Shown here one piece after another: positions 24,345-33,214 of a stretch of DNA of 64,000 bases (position 1 is the first letter of the stretch; each line of letters starts with the position of its first letter). Below the pieces are notes generated by a model. It worked only from the letters and a program-made list of their open reading frames with translations. It searched no databases and was not told the origin of the DNA. Made by a program: the position numbers and the translations under genes. The stretch is from Streptomyces sp. ERV7 (GTDB lineage: Bacteria > Actinomycetota > Actinomycetes > Streptomycetales > Streptomycetaceae). The stretch is taken from assembly GCF_001653515.1 (NCBI RefSeq), contig NZ_LYOY01000029.1:186001-250000 (forward strand), written 5' to 3'.

Positions 24345-25601
24345 CTAGCCGAAGAAGTTCCGTACGTGCTCCAGACCGTCCACCAGGGCGTCGACCTCGG
24401 CAGGCGTGGAGTACAGGTAGAAAGACGCTCGCGTGGTCGCGGGAATTCCGTAGCGCAGGCAGACCGGGCGCGCGCAGTGGTGGCCGACCCGGACCGCGAT
24501 GCCCTGCTCGTCGAGGACCTGGCCCACGTCGTGCGGGTGGATGTCGCCGAGCGTGAAGGAGATCGCGGCGCCCCGGTCCTCGGCCGTGGTCGGGCCGATG
24601 ATCCGCAGGTCGGGGACTTCGAGCAGACGCTTGACCGCGTACTCGGTGATCGCGTGCTCATGCGCGGCGATCTTGTCCATGCCGATCGAGGAGAGGTAGT
24701 CCACGGCCGCGCCCAGGCCCACGGCCTGCGCGATCGGGGGCGTGCCCGCCTCGAACTTGTGCGGCGCCGGCGCGTACGTCGACGAGTGCATCGAGACCGT
24801 CTCGATCATCTCGCCGCCGCCGAGGAAGGGGGGAAGGTCCTCCAGCAGCTCCTGGCGGCCCCACAGGACGCCGATGCCGGTCGGGCCGCACATCTTGTGG
24901 CCGGTGAAGGCCACGAAGTCGGCCTGGAGGGCCTGGACGTCCAGCGGCATGTGCGGCGCGGCCTGCGAGGCGTCGATGCAGAGCAGCGCGCCGACCTCCT
25001 GGGCGCGGCGGACGATCGCCTCGACCGGGTTGACCGTGCCCAGCAGGTTGGAGACCAGCGTGAAGGAGACGATCTTCGTCTTCTCGGTGATGATCTCGTC
25101 GATGTTGGAGAGGTCGAGACGGCCGTCGTCGGTGAGGCCGAACCACTTCAGCTTCGCGCCGGTGCGCTGCGCGAGCAGCTGCCACGGCACGATGTTGGAG
25201 TGGTGCTCCATCTCCGTGATGACTATCTCGGTCTCGTGGTCCACCCGGTAGGGCTCGTCGGCCCAGCCCAGCATGTTGGCGACCAGGTTGAGCGACTCCG
25301 AGGCGTTCTTGGTGAAGATCACCTCGTCGCGGCTGGGCGCGTTGATGAACGCGGCGACCTTGTCGCGCGCACCCTCGTACAGCGCCGTGGCCTCCTCGGC
25401 CACCGTGTACACACCACGGTGGACGTTGGCGTTGTGCCGCTCGTAGTACTCGTTGAGGGCGTCGAGCACCTGGCGCGGCTTCTGCGAAGTCGCCGCGCTG
25501 TCGAGGTACACGATCTTCTTCCCGTCGTGGACCACACGGTCCAGCAAGGGGAAGTCCTTACGGATCGCCTCGGTGTCGAGGAGGCCCGGCAGCTGTGTCA
25601 C
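24345..25601 (-). CDS. sufS: Cysteine desulfurase SufS
   Basis: A group II cysteine desulfurase of 418 residues. It converts cysteine to alanine and leaves a persulfide on its catalytic Cys. PLP is bound by Lys236 in AFTGHKMCGP, with the ring Asp in CIDASQAAPH and His in EMEHHSNIVPW. The catalytic Cys376 lies in RVGHHCARP. The short loop around it is the SufS type that needs an activating partner, here SufU. The start overlaps the end of sufC by 4 bases. It belongs to the sufR-sufB-sufD-Rieske-sufC-sufS-sufU-sufT transcript. Confidence 0.96.
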   Translation of the reverse strand: MTQLPGLLDTEAIRKDFPLLDRVVHDGKKIVYLDSAATSQKPRQVLDALNEYYERHNANVHRGVYTVAEEATALYEGARDKVAAFINAPSRDEVIFTKNASESLNLVANMLGWADEPYRVDHETEIVITEMEHHSNIVPWQLLAQRTGAKLKWFGLTDDGRLDLSNIDEIITEKTKIVSFTLVSNLLGTVNPVEAIVRRAQEVGALLCIDASQAAPHMPLDVQALQADFVAFTGHKMCGPTGIGVLWGRQELLEDLPPFLGGGEMIETVSMHSSTYAPAPHKFEAGTPPIAQAVGLGAAVDYLSSIGMDKIAAHEHAITEYAVKRLLEVPDLRIIGPTTAEDRGAAISFTLGDIHPHDVGQVLDEQGIAVRVGHHCARPVCLRYGIPATTRASFYLYSTPAEVDALVDGLEHVRNFFG

Positions 25602-26362
25602 TCGGATGCGCCACCCTTCGTGTAAGCCTCGTAGCCCTCGTTCTCCAGCTTGTCGGCGAGCTCGGCGCCGCCGGACTCGGCGATGCGGCCGTTCGCGAAC
25701 ACGTGCACGAAGTCGGGCTTGATGTAGCGCAGGATGCGCGTGTAGTGCGTGATCAGCAGCGTGCCGACCTCGCCGGACTCGCGGACGCGGTTGACGCCCT
25801 CGGAGACGACGCGGAGCGCGTCGACGTCCAGACCCGAGTCGGTCTCGTCGAGGATCGCGATCTTCGGCTTGAGGAGCTCCAGCTGGAGGATCTCGTGGCG
25901 CTTCTTCTCACCGCCGGAGAAGCCCTCGTTGACGTTGCGCTCGGCGAAGGCCGGGTCCATCTGGAGCTGCTCCATCGCGGACTTGACCTCCTTCACCCAG
26001 GTGCGCAGCTTGGGGGCCTCGCCGCGCACGGCGGTGGCGGAGGTGCGCAGGAAGTTGGAGACCGAGACGCCGGGGACCTCGACCGGGTACTGCATGGCGA
26101 GGAAGACGCCGGCGCGGGCGCGCTCGTCGACGGACATCTCCAGGACGTCCTCGCCGTCCAGGGTGACCGTACCGCCGGTGATCGTGTACTTGGGGTGACC
26201 CGCGAGCGAGTACGCGAGGGTGGACTTGCCGGAGCCGTTGGGGCCCATGATGGCGTGGGTCTCGCCCTGCTTCACGGTCAGGTCGACGCCCTTGAGGATC
26301 TCCCGGGGGCCGTTCTCGGCTTCCACGGAGACGTGCAGGTCGCGGATTTCAAGCGTTGCCAT
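25598..26362 (-). CDS. sufC: Fe-S cluster assembly ATPase SufC
   Basis: A 254-residue soluble ABC-type ATPase that powers the SufBCD scaffold. Walker A is GPNGSGKSTLAYS near 38-50, the signature is NEGFSGGEKKRHE near 146-158, and Walker B with the switch region is IAILDETDSGLD near 168-179. The Fe-S SufC form ETDSGLD rather than EPTSGLD is typical. It works with SufB and SufD in the cytoplasm. It lies between the Rieske gene, which ends 6 bases upstream, and sufS, with which it overlaps. Confidence 0.95.
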   Translation of the reverse strand: MATLEIRDLHVSVEAENGPREILKGVDLTVKQGETHAIMGPNGSGKSTLAYSLAGHPKYTITGGTVTLDGEDVLEMSVDERARAGVFLAMQYPVEVPGVSVSNFLRTSATAVRGEAPKLRTWVKEVKSAMEQLQMDPAFAERNVNEGFSGGEKKRHEILQLELLKPKIAILDETDSGLDVDALRVVSEGVNRVRESGEVGTLLITHYTRILRYIKPDFVHVFANGRIAESGGAELADKLENEGYEAYTKGGASE

Positions 26363-26368
26363 GGGGAC

Positions 26369-26689
26369 TTAGTTCTCCTGGGATACGGAGACGAGCACAT
26401 CGTCCCCTTCGATCTTTACGGGGTAAACGGGCACGGGTCGCGTCGCGGGAAGGCCGGACGGCTTGCCGGTGCGGAGGTCGAAGGTCGAGCCGTGCAGCCA
26501 GCACTCGATCTGGCAGTCCTCCACCTCGCCCTCCGACAGCGAGACGTTCGCGTGCGAGCAGATGTCGTGGATCGCGAACACCTCGCCCGCCGTGCGGACG
26601 ACCGACACCGGCGTGCCGTCGAGTTCCACCCGCTTCGGGGTGTCCTCCTCCAGCTCGCTCAGTGCGCAGACGCGGACGAAGGCGGTCAT
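26369..26689 (-). CDS. Rieske [2Fe-2S] ferredoxin in the suf operon
   Basis: A 106-residue Rieske protein without signal or membrane anchor. The cluster site is complete: Cys44 and His46 in CSHANVSL, and Cys63 and His66 in CWLHGSTF (C-x-H...C-x-x-H). It resembles the small ferredoxin subunits of aromatic-ring dioxygenases but is embedded between sufD and sufC. In this position it probably donates electrons to cluster assembly or serves as an early acceptor of nascent clusters. That role is an inference. The start overlaps the sufD stop by one base. Confidence 0.93.
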   Translation of the reverse strand: MTAFVRVCALSELEEDTPKRVELDGTPVSVVRTAGEVFAIHDICSHANVSLSEGEVEDCQIECWLHGSTFDLRTGKPSGLPATRPVPVYPVKIEGDDVLVSVSQEN

Positions 26690-27870
26690 CAGACGGACGC
26701 CTCCAGCTCCGCCTCGATCTTGGCGAGCAGGCGCTCCTCGACATCGGCGACGCCGACCTGCTGGACCAGCTCGGCGAAGAAGCCGCGGACCACCAGACGG
26801 CGGGCCTCGGCCGCGGGGATGCCGCGCGCCATCAGGTAGAACAGCTGCTCGTCGTCGAAGCGGCCGGTGGCCGAGGCGTGACCGGCGCCGGCGATCTCGC
26901 CGGTCTCGATCTCCAGGTTCGGCACGGAGTCGACGCGGGCGCCGTCCGTGAGGACCAGGTTGCGGTTCATCTCGTAGGTGTCGGTGCCCTCGGCGCTGGC
27001 CTGGATGAGGACGTCACCGATCCACACGGCGTGCGCGTCGTCGCCCTGCAGGGCGCCCTTGTACACGGCGTTGGACTTGCAGTGCGGCGTGTTGTGGTCG
27101 ACGAAGAGCCGGTGCTCCTGGTGCTGGCCCTTGTCGGTGAAGTACAGGCCGAAGAGCTCGGCCTCGCCGCCGGTGCCCGCGTAGGAGACCCGCGGGTGCA
27201 GCCGGACCAGGTCGCCGCCGAAGGTGACGACGACGGACTTGAAGGAGGCGTCCCGGCCGACCAGCGTGTTGTGCTGGGCGACGTGGACGGCCTTGGCGTC
27301 CCAGTCCTGGACGGAGACGACGGTCAGCTTGGCGCCGTCACCGAGGACGAAGTCCACGTTGGCGGCGAGCACCGCGTCACCGGTGTGGTCGATGACCACG
27401 ACGGCCTCGGCGAACGCGCCGAGCTCGACGACCTGGTGCGCGAAGACGGTGCCGCCCTCGCCGTGCACGGCGATGCGGATCGGCTCGCTGAGGACCGCCT
27501 CCTTGGGAACGGTCACGACCGAGGCCTTCTCGAACGCCGAGTAGGCCTGGGCGGCGATCCGGTCCACCGGCGTGCCGGCCCGGCCGAGCCGGGCGTCGTC
27601 GCGGCCGACGGTCTCGACGGTGACGCCCTCGGGGGCGTTCACCTCGACGCGCAGCCCGTCGCCGGTCGCGACGGCGGTGCCGTCGTGCAGCCCGCGCAGC
27701 CGCTCCAGCGGCGTGAACCGCCACTCCTCCTCGCGGCCGTGCGGCACCGGGAAGTCCGCCACGTCGAAGGACGGGGGCGCGCTCATGCGCGTGGCGACGG
27801 TCGACTCGGCGGCCACCGCGATCGAACCCGCGGTGGTGGAGCCCGCGGGAATGTTCTGAGCCTCAGCCAT
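26689..27870 (-). CDS. sufD: Fe-S cluster assembly protein SufD
   Basis: A 393-residue scaffold subunit that pairs with SufB and binds SufC. It is a right-handed beta-helix protein; family segments include DHNTPHCKSNAVYKGALQGD (about 239-258), with His and Cys contacts, and SATGRFDDEQLFYLMARGI with the terminal helical part. It shares the C-terminal L-FYLMxRG-type motif with SufB, and its sequence is more divergent, as usual. ATG 27870 starts after a 60-base gap from sufB, with GAGAG in the spacer. Confidence 0.93.
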   Translation of the reverse strand: MAEAQNIPAGSTTAGSIAVAAESTVATRMSAPPSFDVADFPVPHGREEEWRFTPLERLRGLHDGTAVATGDGLRVEVNAPEGVTVETVGRDDARLGRAGTPVDRIAAQAYSAFEKASVVTVPKEAVLSEPIRIAVHGEGGTVFAHQVVELGAFAEAVVVIDHTGDAVLAANVDFVLGDGAKLTVVSVQDWDAKAVHVAQHNTLVGRDASFKSVVVTFGGDLVRLHPRVSYAGTGGEAELFGLYFTDKGQHQEHRLFVDHNTPHCKSNAVYKGALQGDDAHAVWIGDVLIQASAEGTDTYEMNRNLVLTDGARVDSVPNLEIETGEIAGAGHASATGRFDDEQLFYLMARGIPAAEARRLVVRGFFAELVQQVGVADVEERLLAKIEAELEASV

Positions 27871-27933
27871 GGCTGTCGTAGTGCTCTCTTCCTAGATCAG
27901 TCTGCGTTCGCTGCTGCGGGGACGGTGGCCGTA

Positions 27934-29355
27934 CTAGCCGACCGAGCCCTCCATCTGCAGCTCGATCAGCCGGTTGAGCTCCAGGGCGTACTCCATGGGC
28001 AGCTCCTTGGCGATCGGCTCGACGAAGCCGCGCACGATCATCGCCATCGCCTCGAACTCGGTCAGACCGCGGCTCATCAGGTAGAAGAGCTGGTCCTCGG
28101 AGACCTTGGAGACGGTCGCCTCGTGGCCCATGGACACGTCGTCCTCGCGGACGTCGACGTACGGGTAGGTGTCGGAGCGGGAGATCGTGTCGACGAGCAG
28201 CGCGTCGCACAGCACGTTCGACTTCGATCCGGCCGCGCCCTCGCCGATCTCGACCAGACCGCGGTACGAGGTGCGGCCGCCGCCACGCGCCACCGACTTG
28301 GAGACGATGTTGGAGGACGTGTTCGGCGCCATGTGGACCATCTTGGATCCGGCGTCCTGGTGCTGGCCCTCGCCCGCGAAGGCGATGGACAGGGTCTCGC
28401 CCTTGGCGTGCTCGCCCATCAGGTAGACGGCCGGGTACTTCATGGTGACCTTGGAACCGATGTTGCCGTCGATCCACTCCATGGTCGCGCCCTCGTACGC
28501 CACGGCGCGCTTGGTGACCAGGTTGTAGACGTTGTTCGACCAGTTCTGGATCGTCGTGTAGCGGCAGCGGCCGCCCTTCTTGACGATGATCTCCACGACG
28601 GCGCTGTGCAGCGAGTCCGAGGAGTAGATCGGGGCGGTGCAGCCCTCGACGTAGTGGACGTACGCGTCCTCGTCGACGATGATCAGCGTCCGCTCGAACT
28701 GGCCCATGTTCTCCGTGTTGATACGGAAGTAGGCCTGGAGCGGGATGTCGACGTGGACACCCTTCGGGACGTAGATGAACGATCCGCCCGACCACACCGC
28801 GGTGTTCAGCGACGCGAACTTGTTGTCGCCGACCGGGATGACGGTGCCGAAGTACTCCTGGAAGAGCTCCGGGTGCTCCTTCAGCGCGGTGTCGGTGTCG
28901 AGGAAGATGACGCCCTGCTCCTCCAGGTCCTCACGGATCTGGTGGTAGACGACCTCGGACTCGTACTGGGCCGCGACACCGGCGACGAGGCGCTGCTTCT
29001 CCGCCTCGGGGATGCCGAGCTTGTCGTACGTGTTCTTGATGTCCTCCGGCAGGTCCTCCCAGGAAGCGGCCTGCTTCTCGGTGGAGCGCACGAAGTACTT
29101 GATGTTGTCGAAGTCGATGCCCGAGAGGTCGGAGCCCCAGTTCGGCATGGGCTTCTTGCCGAAGAGCCGCAGGCCCTTGAGGCGCAGCTTCAGCATCCAC
29201 TCGGGCTCGTTCTTCTTGCCCGAGATGTCGCGGACGACGTCCTCGGAGAGCCCGCGCTTGGCGGCGGCGCCCGCCGCGTCGGAGTCGGCCCAGCCGTACT
29301 CGTAGTTGCCCAGACCCTCGAGTTCGGGGTGGGCAGTCTCCGTGGGGAGAGTCAT
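27934..29355 (-). CDS. sufB: Fe-S cluster assembly protein SufB
   Basis: The 473-residue main scaffold of SufBCD, on which [4Fe-4S] clusters form. It has the usual family length with no intein. Recognisable family segments are [48 protein letters not shown] and [20 protein letters not shown], which carries the conserved Cys, and [20 protein letters not shown] 29355 overlaps the sufR stop (ATGA), so sufB is translated with its regulator. Confidence 0.96.
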   Translation of the reverse strand: MTLPTETAHPELEGLGNYEYGWADSDAAGAAAKRGLSEDVVRDISGKKNEPEWMLKLRLKGLRLFGKKPMPNWGSDLSGIDFDNIKYFVRSTEKQAASWEDLPEDIKNTYDKLGIPEAEKQRLVAGVAAQYESEVVYHQIREDLEEQGVIFLDTDTALKEHPELFQEYFGTVIPVGDNKFASLNTAVWSGGSFIYVPKGVHVDIPLQAYFRINTENMGQFERTLIIVDEDAYVHYVEGCTAPIYSSDSLHSAVVEIIVKKGGRCRYTTIQNWSNNVYNLVTKRAVAYEGATMEWIDGNIGSKVTMKYPAVYLMGEHAKGETLSIAFAGEGQHQDAGSKMVHMAPNTSSNIVSKSVARGGGRTSYRGLVEIGEGAAGSKSNVLCDALLVDTISRSDTYPYVDVREDDVSMGHEATVSKVSEDQLFYLMSRGLTEFEAMAMIVRGFVEPIAKELPMEYALELNRLIELQMEGSVG

Positions 29356-30107
29356 GCGGGGTTCCTCCCGGCCGTGCTTGTGGATGCTGATTCGGTGTCG
29401 TGCGGGGGCTGCGGTGCGCTGTGCGGGATGAACGTCGTGCACACCCCGTCGCCATGGGCGATGGTGGCCAGACGCTGCACATGGGTCCCGAGGAGGCGGG
29501 AGAAGAACTCCGTCTCCGCCTCGCACAGCTGTGGGAACTGCTCGGCGGCGTGGGCGACCGGGCAGTGGTGCTGGCAGAGCTGCTCGCCCCGTCCGGGGAG
29601 GGGCGCACTGCGCGCCGTAGCAGCGTACCCGTCGGCGGTCAAGGCCTTGGCCAGGGCCTCGGTGCGCTCCTCGGGGGGCGCTGCCTCGATCGCCTCGCGG
29701 TAGCCCTCGGCCTGGGCCTCGATCCGTGCCCGGGCGAAGGCGACGACGGCTTCCTCGCCTGCCGGGCCGCCGCCCGCGGACTTCTCGATCCAGCGGAGCG
29801 CGTCCACGGCCAGCTTGTCGTACGACTGGTCGAAGGCGTCCCGCCCGCAGTCCGTGAGGGCGAAGACCTTGGCGGGCCTGCCGCGGGTCCGTGCCCCGTA
29901 CACCCGCTGTTCGCGGGGGGACACGACCTCGTCGGCCACCAGTGCGTCGAGGTGGCGGCGGACGGCGGCCTGGGTGAGGCCGAGGCGCTTCGCGAGGTCC
30001 GCGACGGTGGAGGGCCCATGGTCCAGGATGGAGCGCGCGACCCGGTTGCGGGTGGACCGCTCACCGGTCGCGAGTTCCTCCTGCGGAGCCTCGCCGACGT
30101 TTTTCAC
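29352..30107 (-). CDS. sufR: SufR-type Fe-S sensing transcriptional repressor
   Basis: A 251-residue winged-helix protein that opens the suf operon. The DNA-binding domain is about residues 20-85, with [23 protein letters not shown] as the helix-turn-helix. The C-terminal half carries clustered cysteines for a probable [4Fe-4S] cluster: Cys178 and Cys182 in CQHHCPVA and Cys195 in [11 protein letters not shown] 30107 was chosen; there is no close ribosome binding site. The start lies against a CAAC-N6-GTTG palindrome at 30107-30120, matching the SufR site I recall for S. avermitilis. It likely represses the operon when its cluster is intact and releases it when Fe-S supply falls. Confidence 0.92.
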   Translation of the reverse strand: MKNVGEAPQEELATGERSTRNRVARSILDHGPSTVADLAKRLGLTQAAVRRHLDALVADEVVSPREQRVYGARTRGRPAKVFALTDCGRDAFDQSYDKLAVDALRWIEKSAGGGPAGEEAVVAFARARIEAQAEGYREAIEAAPPEERTEALAKALTADGYAATARSAPLPGRGEQLCQHHCPVAHAAEQFPQLCEAETEFFSRLLGTHVQRLATIAHGDGVCTTFIPHSAPQPPHDTESASTSTAGRNPA

Positions 30108-30120
30108 AACACCATTGTTG
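30107..30120. promoter_or_regulatory. Candidate SufR operator
   Basis: CAAC-ACCATT-GTTG, a CAAC-N6-GTTG palindrome that shares one base with the sufR GTG start. The same form is reported, as I recall, for SufR of Streptomyces avermitilis. A repressor bound here would sit on the start of the operon. Confidence 0.72.
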
Positions 30121-30178
30121 CGTAATTCCTCAGAGCCTGACAAGCCACGTCTCGATCATCGAGCGGTGCGGTGCATCA

Positions 30179-30194
30179 CTTAGGCATACCTAAG
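30179..30194. promoter_or_regulatory. Iron-box-like palindrome upstream of the suf operon
   Basis: CTTAGG-CATA-CCTAAG. The core TTAGG-N4-CCTAA matches the inner part of the DmdR/IdeR iron box of actinobacteria; the outer left repeat is not conserved. It lies about 70-90 bases upstream of sufR and could add iron-responsive control of Fe-S assembly. Confidence 0.55.
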
Positions 30195-30443
30195 CTGACC
30201 TGCGGAAACGATCTTTGATCGATCAAATGGGGCAGACCTGAAATAGACCCCGCCAACCCCCTTGACCTCGCCATATGGCCGGGACGCAGTCCTTTTCGGC
30301 TACCCCGGGGCGATCACTTTCGGCCGGGTCCGCAGAGGGGCTCGACCGGGCCCCCGATGGCCGGAAAACGAAGGTCGCGCACCCGCGCGTCCGTGCCCCC
30401 GTACGACCCCCGCCCCACGGTCCGGCGCCCCGCGCGCGCTGCC

Positions 30444-30449
30444 TAGACT
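30444..30449 (+). promoter_or_regulatory. -10 element for a leaderless message
   Basis: TAGACT lies 8 bases before ATG 30458. This is the spacing expected if transcription starts at the A of the start codon, and no Shine-Dalgarno sequence is present. Confidence 0.6.
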
Positions 30450-30457
30450 TGCCCGTC

Positions 30458-31384
30458 ATGAAGAGCGAGTCCGTCGTCCAGGTCACCGGCCTGGTCAAAC
30501 GGTACGGATCGAAGACCGCCGTGGACGGCCTCGACCTGCGGGTCGCCGCCGGGACCGTCACCGCCGTCCTCGGCCCCAACGGTGCCGGCAAGACCACCAC
30601 GATCGAGACCTGCGAGGGCTACCGCAGACCCGACGCCGGCACCGTCCGCGTCCTCGGCCTCGACCCGGTCACCGAGGCCGAGCGGCTGCGCCCGCGCATC
30701 GGCGTGATGCTCCAGTCCGGCGGCGTCTACTCCGGCGCCCGCGCCGAGGAGATGCTCCGCCACATGGCGAAGCTGCACGCCCAGCCCCTCGACGTGCCCG
30801 CGCTCATCGAGCGCCTCGGCCTGGAGAGCTGCGGGCGCACCACCTACCGCCGGCTCTCCGGTGGCCAGCAGCAGCGCCTCGCGCTCGCCATGGCCGTGGT
30901 CGGCCGCCCCGAGCTGGTCTTCCTGGACGAGCCGACCGCGGGCCTGGACCCGCAGGCCCGCCGCGCCACCTGGGACCTCGTACGGGAACTGCGCGCCGAC
31001 GGTGTCTCCACCGTCCTGACCACGCACTTCATGGACGAGGCCGAGGAGCTCGCGGACGACGTGGCGATCGTCGACGCGGGCAAGGTCGTCGCCCAGGGCT
31101 CCCCCGAGACGCTCTGCCGGGGCGGCGCCGAGAACACGCTCCGCTTCACCGGCCGCCCCGGGCTCGACCTCGCCTCGCTCCTCAAGGCGCTGCCCGAGGG
31201 CTCGGCCGCGGCCGAGCTCACCTCGGGCGCGTACCGCATCAGCGGCACCGTCGACCCGCAGCTGCTGGCCACCGTCACCTCCTGGTGCGCCCAGCACGGC
31301 GTGATGCCCGACGGCATCGCGGTGGAGCGCCACACCCTCGAAGACGTCTTTCTGGAACTCACGGGCAGGGAGCTGCGCCGATGA
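30458..31384 (+). CDS. ABC transporter ATP-binding protein (drug-exporter type)
   Basis: A 308-residue ATPase of the DrrA/NatA-like exporter group. Walker A is LGPNGAGKTTT near 39-49, the signature LSGGQQQRLALA near 134-145 and Walker B LVFLDEPTAGLDP near 153-165, followed by LTTHFMDEAEELAD with the H-loop. A C-terminal regulatory extension of about 80 residues is typical of the group. It pairs with the permease gene whose ATG overlaps its stop. The substrate is unknown. There is no ribosome binding site; TAGACT 8 bases upstream suggests leaderless initiation. Confidence 0.9.
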   Translation: MKSESVVQVTGLVKRYGSKTAVDGLDLRVAAGTVTAVLGPNGAGKTTTIETCEGYRRPDAGTVRVLGLDPVTEAERLRPRIGVMLQSGGVYSGARAEEMLRHMAKLHAQPLDVPALIERLGLESCGRTTYRRLSGGQQQRLALAMAVVGRPELVFLDEPTAGLDPQARRATWDLVRELRADGVSTVLTTHFMDEAEELADDVAIVDAGKVVAQGSPETLCRGGAENTLRFTGRPGLDLASLLKALPEGSAAAELTSGAYRISGTVDPQLLATVTSWCAQHGVMPDGIAVERHTLEDVFLELTGRELRR

Positions 31385-32154
31385 GCGCCGGTACCGGTAC
31401 GTACACGCCGAGGCCCGGGGCCGCGCCCGTCGGCCGGATGATCGGCGCGCAGACCGCGCTGGAGACGCGGATGCTGCTGCGCAACGGCGAGCAGCTGCTG
31501 CTCACCGTGGTCATCCCGACGCTGCTGCTGGTGCTGTTCAGCGGCGTCGACATCATCGACACCGGCGAGGGGAAGTCCGTCGACTTCCTCACCCCCGGCG
31601 TCCTCGCCCTCGCCGTGATGTCCACCGCCTTCACCGGCCAGGCCATCGCCACCGGCTTCGAGCGCCGCTACGGCGTGCTCAAGCGGCTCGGCGCCTCCCC
31701 GCTGCCGCGCTGGGCGCTGATGACCGCCAAGACGCTGTCGGTGCTGGTCACCGAGGTCCTCCAGATCGCCCTGCTGACGGGAATCGCCTTCGCGCTCGGC
31801 TGGTCGCCGCACGGCAACCCGTTCGCCGTGCTGCTGCTCCTGGTGCTGGGCACGGCCGCGTTCTCCGGGCTCGGGCTGCTGATGGCGGGCACGCTGAAGG
31901 CCGAGGCGACGCTCGCCGCCGCCAATCTGGTGTTCCTGCTGCTGCTCGTGGGCGGCGGCGTCATCGTGCCGATGGAGAAGTTCCCGGACGGCGTCCGGAC
32001 GGCGCTCGGGCTGCTGCCCGTCTCGGCCCTCTCGGACGGGCTGCGGGACGTCCTCCAGCACGGCGCCTCGATGCCCTGGGGCGACCTGGGGATCCTGGCG
32101 GTCTGGGCGGTGCTCGGCCTGGGCGCGGCGGCGCGGTTCTTCCGCTGGGAGTAA
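31381..32154 (+). CDS. ABC-2 type transporter permease
   Basis: A 257-residue membrane protein with six predicted hydrophobic spans, the usual ABC-2 permease layout (first near 40-55 LLLTVVIPTLLLVLF, last near 230-250). FERRYGVLKRLGASPLPRW between spans 2 and 3 is the recognisable coupling region of the DrrB-type family. It forms the pore with the ATPase encoded just upstream, with which it overlaps by 4 bases (ATGA). Together they form a two-gene exporter; a drug, lipid or peptide substrate cannot be told apart. Confidence 0.9.
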   Translation: MSAGTGTYTPRPGAAPVGRMIGAQTALETRMLLRNGEQLLLTVVIPTLLLVLFSGVDIIDTGEGKSVDFLTPGVLALAVMSTAFTGQAIATGFERRYGVLKRLGASPLPRWALMTAKTLSVLVTEVLQIALLTGIAFALGWSPHGNPFAVLLLLVLGTAAFSGLGLLMAGTLKAEATLAAANLVFLLLLVGGGVIVPMEKFPDGVRTALGLLPVSALSDGLRDVLQHGASMPWGDLGILAVWAVLGLGAAARFFRWE

Positions 32155-32205
32155 GGGTCCCGCCGGGCGGCCGACCCCTCGTGAAAACATGCACAAACGG
32201 ACCCC

Positions 32206-32211
32206 TACGAT
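32206..32211 (+). promoter_or_regulatory. -10 element before ctaA
   Basis: TACGAT, 7 bases before ATG 32219, without a Shine-Dalgarno sequence. This fits a leaderless ctaA message. Confidence 0.5.
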
Positions 32212-32218
32212 AGAGCCC

Positions 32219-33214
32219 ATGCCGAACGTGACCCGAGCCGATGCGGCTCAGGCGGTGCGCAATCCGCTCGCCTTCATCGCCGAGCGGTGGACGCCGTCCC
32301 CGCGGACCGTCCAGCGCGCGGCGCTCATCGCCGTCGTCATGGCCGTCGTCATCGTGGTGACCGGCGGCGCGGTACGGCTCACCGGGTCCGGGCTCGGCTG
32401 CCCGACCTGGCCCAAGTGCACCGACCAGAGCCTGACGCCGACCGGCGAGATGAACTTCCACAGCGCCGTCGAGTTCGGCAACCGGATGCTGACGTACGTG
32501 CTGTGCGCGGCCGTCGGCTGGGCGATCATCGCGGCCCGGGCCGCCAAGCCCTGGCGGCGCTCTGTCACCCGGCTCGGCTGGGTCCAGTTCTGGATCGTCA
32601 TGGGCAACGCGGTCCTGGGCGGCATCGTCGTCCTGGTCGGCCTCAACCCGTACACCGTCGCGGCGCACTTCCTGCTCTCCACCGCGCTCCTCACGGTCGC
32701 GATGATGACCTGGCAGCGCACCCGGGAGGGCGACGGCGAGCCGCGCCCGCTGGTGGGCAAGGCCGTGGTCCAGCTGACCTGGCTGCTTGTGGTCGCGGCG
32801 GGCGCGCTGGTCGCGGTCGGCACGGTCGTCACCGGCGCGGGCCGCCACGCGGGCGACTCCAGCGACGTGGAGCGCATCCCGCTGAACTGGACGATGATCA
32901 GCCAGCTGCACGCCGACCTCGCCTGGGTCGTGGTGGCCCTCACGGTCGCGCTCTGGTTCGTCCTGAAGGCGGTCGACGCCCCGATGGGCCCGCGCGACCG
33001 GGCCCGTGACCTGTTCCTGGTGCTGATGGGCCAGGGCGTCATCGGCTACGTCCAGTACTTCACCAAGACCCCCGAGGCCCTGGTCGCCCTGCACATGTTC
33101 GGCTCCTGCCTGGTGTGGATCGCCGTGGTCCGCGTCATGCTGTCGCTGCGCGAGCGCCCGCACACGTCCGTGCCCGTCCCGGCCCAGTCAGACCCGGCGC
33201 TCACCCGCGCCTGA
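32219..33214 (+). CDS. ctaA: Heme A synthase CtaA (COX15 family)
   Basis: A 331-residue integral membrane protein with eight predicted spans. CtaA oxidises the C8 methyl of heme O to make heme A for cytochrome aa3 oxidase. Heme-ligand histidines sit in conserved positions: NFHSAVEFGNRM, AAHFLLSTALL, SQLHADLAW and ALHMFGSCLVW. Its partner ctaB is encoded about 1.6 kb downstream on the other strand. The start could be ATG 32219 or an in-frame ATG at 32189; 32219 fits TACGAT as the -10. The last 27 bases overlap the convergent gene. Confidence 0.93.
   Translation: MPNVTRADAAQAVRNPLAFIAERWTPSPRTVQRAALIAVVMAVVIVVTGGAVRLTGSGLGCPTWPKCTDQSLTPTGEMNFHSAVEFGNRMLTYVLCAAVGWAIIAARAAKPWRRSVTRLGWVQFWIVMGNAVLGGIVVLVGLNPYTVAAHFLLSTALLTVAMMTWQRTREGDGEPRPLVGKAVVQLTWLLVVAAGALVAVGTVVTGAGRHAGDSSDVERIPLNWTMISQLHADLAWVVVALTVALWFVLKAVDAPMGPRDRARDLFLVLMGQGVIGYVQYFTKTPEALVALHMFGSCLVWIAVVRVMLSLRERPHTSVPVPAQSDPALTRA

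Larger units (their letters stand above)
30108..30457. other. Divergent regulatory region, suf operon versus ABC transporter
   Basis: About 350 bases between sufR (leftward) and an ABC transporter operon (rightward). It contains the CAAC-N6-GTTG palindrome next to sufR, an iron-box-like CTTAGG-CATA-CCTAAG at 30179-30194, and the TAGACT -10 element of the transporter at 30444-30449. I saw no additional gene. Confidence 0.6.

Noticed and set aside
26356..29703. A plus-strand frame of over 1,100 codons opposite the suf operon
   Set aside because: It covers sufB, sufD and the Rieske gene, which are well supported on the other strand. Its translation is a Val/Gly/Arg/Asp mixture with no domain, as expected of a frame opposite high-GC codons.
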